NCBI GenBank assembly: GCA_003252195.1
Contig: QKFK01000162.1
Span: forward strand, 1-16,333
Reading direction: 5' to 3'
Length of the DNA stretch: 16,333 nucleotides
Source: Rhodospirillales bacterium
Lineage (GTDB): Bacteria > Pseudomonadota > Alphaproteobacteria > QKFK01 > SZUA-500
How positions within the stretch are numbered: position 1 is the stretch's first letter; each line of letters opens with the position of its first letter. The notes under the pieces are model-generated. The model was not told where the DNA came from, ran no database searches, and saw nothing but the letters and a program-made list of their open reading frames with translations. The position numbers were made by a program, and so were the translations under genes. This document shows positions 13,412-16,333 of this stretch, piece by piece.

Positions 13412-13430
13412 GTTAATAAAAGGTAAACAA

Positions 13431-14012
13431 ATGTCTATAATTCTGGCATCTAAAAGCAAAATAAGAAATGATATATTAAAGAACGCAGGGGTTGATTTTA
13501 TAAGCAAAGCTTCAAACTTTGATGAAGACAGCTTAAAGGGTAAAAAAATGTCTATAAGACAACTAGCGTTGTTGTTAGCTTATAGTAAAGCTGAAGTTAT
13601 ATCAAAAGAAGACAGAGACGCATATGTTATTGCTTGTGACCAGATATTATCATTAGATGGTAAAAGGTTTGATAAGCCAAAAAACATAAAAGAAGCTCGA
13701 GAAAACCTAATAGAACTCCGTGGTAAACAACATTCTTTAATAAATGGAATGGTTATTTTAAGAAATGGGCAGATAATTTGGCAATATGATAACGAAGTTA
13801 AACTTCATATGAGAGATTTTTCAGATGAGTTTTTAGATTATTATATAGAACAAAACAAAGATCAAATTTGTACATCTGTTGGTGCTTATCAGTTAGAAAA
13901 CATGGGGTCTCAGCTGTTTAGCAAGGTTGAGGGTGATTATTTTTCTGTTTTGGGGGTTCCGTTATTTCCATTGCTAGAATGTTTAAGAAAAGAAGGGTTG
14001 TTAACTAGATGA
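13431..14012 (+). CDS. maf: Maf-family nucleotide pyrophosphatase
   Basis: Predicted to hydrolyse non-canonical or canonical nucleoside triphosphates to monophosphates in the cytoplasm, and named for septum-formation inhibition when overproduced. The 193-residue length is normal. The N-terminal LASKSKIRNDIL corresponds to the LASxSPRRxxLL motif, keeping the serines and one Arg but replacing the usual proline. VIACDQIL holds the conserved Asp70. DKPKNIKEARENLIELRGKQH and VEGDYFSVLGVPL complete the set. ATG 13431 is chosen because AAGG lies 7 nt upstream; an in-frame TTG at 13401 falls inside a DnaA box-like site and has no Shine-Dalgarno. The stop overlaps the aroE start as ATGA, so the two are translationally coupled. 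It is the first gene to the right of the candidate oriC. Confidence 0.93.
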   Translation: MSIILASKSKIRNDILKNAGVDFISKASNFDEDSLKGKKMSIRQLALLLAYSKAEVISKEDRDAYVIACDQILSLDGKRFDKPKNIKEARENLIELRGKQHSLINGMVILRNGQIIWQYDNEVKLHMRDFSDEFLDYYIEQNKDQICTSVGAYQLENMGSQLFSKVEGDYFSVLGVPLFPLLECLRKEGLLTR

Positions 14013-14830
14013 TTAGCGGTAAGGCAAAATTAGCTGGAGTTATTGGAGATCCAATTTCTCACTCCAAATCACCATTAATTCATAATTACTGGCTAAATAT
14101 AAACCAAATCGATGGGGCTTATATTCCACTTCATGTTAATAGCAAAGATTTAATATCATCAGTTAAGTCACTGCAAAATGTAGGTTTTAAAGGAATTAAT
14201 GTTACTGTTCCTCATAAGATAGAAGTTATTAAAGTTGTAGATGAATTATCAGATTTAGCTAAAAAAATTGGAGCTGTTAACACACTTGTGTTTAAGGAAG
14301 ACGGCTTAATTTATGGTGATAATACAGATGCTTATGGATTTATAGAGAACATTAAGAGTGATTATAATAAAGGTGAAGCTTTAATATTAGGTGCTGGTGG
14401 AGCATCTAGGGCTATTTGTCACGCTTTAGCTGATTTTGGAGCAAAAAAAATTATAATATCCAATCGCACAATTAACAAAGCCGAAGAATTGGCTAAAGAA
14501 TTAAATGTAGATGTTGAAGTGGTTGAATTAGATAATATTGGTAACTATTTGAATAATTTATCTTTATTGGTTAACACGACCTCTTTAGGTTTAAATGGTA
14601 ATGGTTGCCCTGATATAGATTTTAATATCCTTAATAAAGAAGCTCTGGTAACTGATATTGTGTATAATCCACTAATAACACCATTTTTAGAAAAAGCTCA
14701 AGGCAATGGTAATAAGATTATTGATGGTCTTGGTATGTTATTATATCAGGCTGTTCCTGGATTTGAGGCTTGGTTTGGCAAAAAAGTTAAAGTAGATGAT
14801 GAACTTAGAAATATGGTTTTAAGCAAATGA
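14009..14830 (+). CDS. aroE: Shikimate dehydrogenase
   Basis: Reduces 3-dehydroshikimate to shikimate with NADPH in the cytoplasm. The 273 residues match the AroE family. The substrate domain has GDPISHSKSPLIHN and NVTVPHK with the catalytic Lys70, then GDNTDAYGF with Asp107. The Rossmann fold has LGAGGASRA (about 127-135) and an SNRT stretch, which fits NADP preference. The C-terminus has DIVYNPLITPFL and IDGLGMLLYQAVPGFEAW. Its ATG overlaps the maf stop and its stop overlaps the coaE ATG, both as ATGA. It is intact, whereas the downstream pathway gene aroA elsewhere in the window is frameshifted. Confidence 0.97.
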   Translation: MISGKAKLAGVIGDPISHSKSPLIHNYWLNINQIDGAYIPLHVNSKDLISSVKSLQNVGFKGINVTVPHKIEVIKVVDELSDLAKKIGAVNTLVFKEDGLIYGDNTDAYGFIENIKSDYNKGEALILGAGGASRAICHALADFGAKKIIISNRTINKAEELAKELNVDVEVVELDNIGNYLNNLSLLVNTTSLGLNGNGCPDIDFNILNKEALVTDIVYNPLITPFLEKAQGNGNKIIDGLGMLLYQAVPGFEAWFGKKVKVDDELRNMVLSK

Positions 14831-15414
14831 TTATAGTTGGTTTAACAGGTTCAATAGCAACTGGAAAAAGCACCGCTGCTAAATTATTAAAAAAAATGGG
14901 CATAATGGTTTTTGACTCGGATGCTTATGTGCATAAATTGATGTTAAAAGCCGATATAATTGCTCAAATTGCTACAAAATTTCCTGATGCGGTAGAAAAT
15001 GGAATTATATCTAGGCCTAAATTAGGTAAAGAAGTTTTTGCCAATAAGGCTGGATTAAAAGATTTAGAAAAAATTATTCACCCGCTGGTTAGAAAAGAAA
15101 TTAAACGATTAATCAGAAAAAATGCGAAAAATGGAGCAAAAATTATAGTTTTTGACATACCATTATTGTTTGAAGGTGGCTGGGAAAAATATTGCGATAT
15201 CGTTATAAATGTTTTTTGTAACCATAAAACACAAGAAAAACGCGCGTTAGAGCGTAGTAATATGAATAAAGATAAATTTAATTCAATATTATCGCGTTTA
15301 GTGGATGAAAAAGAACGTGAGGAAAAAGCAGATTTTATGCTTAGTAGTGATTATGGGCTTGATTATACTAAATTTGAGCTAATTCGTATTATAAATGATT
15401 TGTTGGAATATTAA
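14827..15414 (+). CDS. coaE: Dephospho-CoA kinase
   Basis: Phosphorylates the 3'-hydroxyl of dephospho-CoA, the last step of CoA synthesis, in the cytoplasm. The 195 residues match the family. The P-loop is GSIATGKST (residues 8-16), followed by FDSDAYVHKLM with the substrate-binding Asp32, HPLVRKEI and VFDIPLLFEGGWEKYCDIVINV. A lid region with ALERSNM and ILSR follows. It starts inside the aroE stop and ends 2 nt before the dnaQ ATG, in the middle of a compact operon. Confidence 0.96.
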   Translation: MIIVGLTGSIATGKSTAAKLLKKMGIMVFDSDAYVHKLMLKADIIAQIATKFPDAVENGIISRPKLGKEVFANKAGLKDLEKIIHPLVRKEIKRLIRKNAKNGAKIIVFDIPLLFEGGWEKYCDIVINVFCNHKTQEKRALERSNMNKDKFNSILSRLVDEKEREEKADFMLSSDYGLDYTKFELIRIINDLLEY

Positions 15415-15416
15415 AA

Positions 15417-16091
15417 ATGAGAGAGATAGTATTAGATACAGAAACCACAGGTTTTGACCCATATTCTGGGCATAGATTAGTTGAAATTGGTTGTGTAGAG
15501 CTGATTAATCATATGCCGTCTGGTAATACTTATCACCAATATATTAACCCTGAGCGTGATGTGCCAGAAGAAGTTGTAAAAGTGCACGGGTTAGATAATG
15601 CATTTTTAGATGATAAACCAAAGTTTGCTGAAGTTGTTGATGATTTTTTGGCATTTATTGGTGATGACAAGCTAGTTATTCATAATGCAGAATTTGATAT
15701 GAAGTTCTTAAATGCTGAACTTGGTTGGCTTGATAAAGCAAAACTCCCTATGGATCAAGCTATAGACACATTAAAAATTGCTCGAGAAAAGTTTCCAGGA
15801 GAAAGAGTTAACCTAGATGCATTATGTAGAAAATATGGTGTTGATAATTCTAATCGTACCAAACACGGAGCTTTGCTCGATTCTGAGTTATTAGCCGAGG
15901 TTTATTTAGAATTAATAGGTGGTAGAGAACCTGGTTTATTATTAAAAGAAGAAACAGGTAACATATTTGGGCAAAAGCGCAATGTTGAACGTAAATTTAG
16001 AGAGCCACGCACGTTTCTAGCCTCAGAAGAAGAACAAGAAAACCATAATAGCTTTATGGAAAAGAAAGTATTACCCAACCGCACTTTTTAA
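15417..16091 (+). CDS. dnaQ: DNA polymerase III epsilon subunit (proofreading exonuclease)
   Basis: 3'-5' exonuclease that proofreads for the replicative polymerase as part of the Pol III core. The 224 residues are a little short of E. coli epsilon (243). The three exonuclease motifs are clear: Exo I LDTETTG (D7, E9), Exo II HNAEFDMKFLN (D94) and Exo III HGALLDSELL (H150, D155), of the DEDDh type. The C-terminal 60 residues after the nuclease are variable and would bind the alpha subunit. It is the last gene of the maf-aroE-coaE-dnaQ operon, 2 nt after coaE. The stop overlaps the stop of the convergent transporter gene, so no terminator fits between them. Confidence 0.97.
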   Translation: MREIVLDTETTGFDPYSGHRLVEIGCVELINHMPSGNTYHQYINPERDVPEEVVKVHGLDNAFLDDKPKFAEVVDDFLAFIGDDKLVIHNAEFDMKFLNAELGWLDKAKLPMDQAIDTLKIAREKFPGERVNLDALCRKYGVDNSNRTKHGALLDSELLAEVYLELIGGREPGLLLKEETGNIFGQKRNVERKFREPRTFLASEEEQENHNSFMEKKVLPNRTF

Positions 16092-16333
16092 GAGCTTTTA
16101 GGTTGTTTATTAATGCTTAAATATGCTCCAAATATCATTAAAGCCCCATAGATGGTTTTGTGAACAGACATTTGGCTATCTGTTGCAATTAAACCTAATA
16201 CATAAATAACGAATGGCTCTAATCCAGCAATGGTTATGAAAGTGCTGATGTTTATTTGTTGCATTGATTTTAATCTAAAAATATAAACCAAAGCATTGCA
16301 GATTGTTGCGAAGGTAAACATCAGTAACAATAT
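16088..16333 (-). CDS. EamA/DMT-superfamily transporter, C-terminal fragment (window edge)
   Basis: Only the last 81 residues are in the window; the frame is open to its right edge. Three hydrophobic segments are visible: MLLMFTFATICNALVYIF, ISTFITIAGLEPFVIYVLGL and TIYGALMIFGAYLSI. The LEP motif in the second, followed by a GALMIFGAYL helix, is typical of the final repeat of EamA drug/metabolite transporters, ten-helix inner-membrane exporters. The tail is short and basic (NKQPKSS). Substrate cannot be told. The family call rests on a small part of the protein. Confidence 0.65.
   Translation of the reverse strand: MLLLMFTFATICNALVYIFRLKSMQQINISTFITIAGLEPFVIYVLGLIATDSQMSVHKTIYGALMIFGAYLSINKQPKSS

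Noticed and set aside
1..16333. tRNA, rRNA, IS elements or CRISPR arrays
   Set aside because: No transposase, terminal inverted repeats, spaced direct repeats or cloverleaf-like sequences were noticed on reading.

Overview
The window looks like part of the chromosome of an AT-rich alphaproteobacterium. The strongest reason is gene order. hemE, hemH and rho run leftward (minus strand), and maf, aroE, coaE and dnaQ run rightward (plus strand), either side of an intergenic gap of about 400 bp. The same arrangement surrounds the replication origin of Caulobacter and related alphaproteobacteria. The EPSP synthase resembles the class II enzymes of alphaproteobacteria. The low GC content and compact operons would suit a host-associated or streamlined lineage, but I cannot name a genus. 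TGA is used as a stop (maf, aroE), so the standard bacterial code applies.

Layout: 1-1337 holds two hypothetical minus-strand genes, each with one membrane segment, which look like distant paralogs. Each has its own near-consensus sigma70-type promoter. 1421-3422 is an aroA-cmk operon (minus). Its aroA is broken by an exact 17-bp tandem duplication, and removing one copy restores a 441-residue EPSP synthase. 3509-5825 (plus) holds rsmE, a 2H phosphoesterase-like gene and a solitary Zeta-toxin-like kinase. 5822-7657 (minus) is a class A penicillin-binding protein, followed by a small ribbon-helix-helix-like protein (plus, 7769-7972). 8015-9526 is a family-2 thymidine phosphorylase (minus). 9634-10890 is rho with a clear intrinsic terminator and a structured leader. 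11051-13028 is the hemE-hemH heme operon. 13029-13430 is a candidate oriC. 13431-16091 is the tightly overlapping maf-aroE-coaE-dnaQ operon. 16088-16333 is the C-terminal end of an EamA/DMT-type transporter.

The candidate oriC has one exact DnaA box (TTATGCACA) overlapping the hemE start codon, at least six one-mismatch boxes, a 25-bp pure A/T run next to two of them, and one exact CtrA-type site (TTAA-N7-TTAA) overlapping a possible -35 element. Genes on both sides are transcribed away from it. The ppsR/RP001 gene that lies between the origin and maf in Caulobacter is absent.

How the genes work together: aroA and aroE belong to the shikimate pathway, hemE and hemH complete late heme synthesis, coaE finishes CoA, cmk supplies (d)CDP and dnaQ proofreads replication. 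The accessory material is concentrated at 1-1337, where rpsA would normally follow cmk, and at 4240-5825. No tRNA, rRNA, insertion sequence or CRISPR array was seen.
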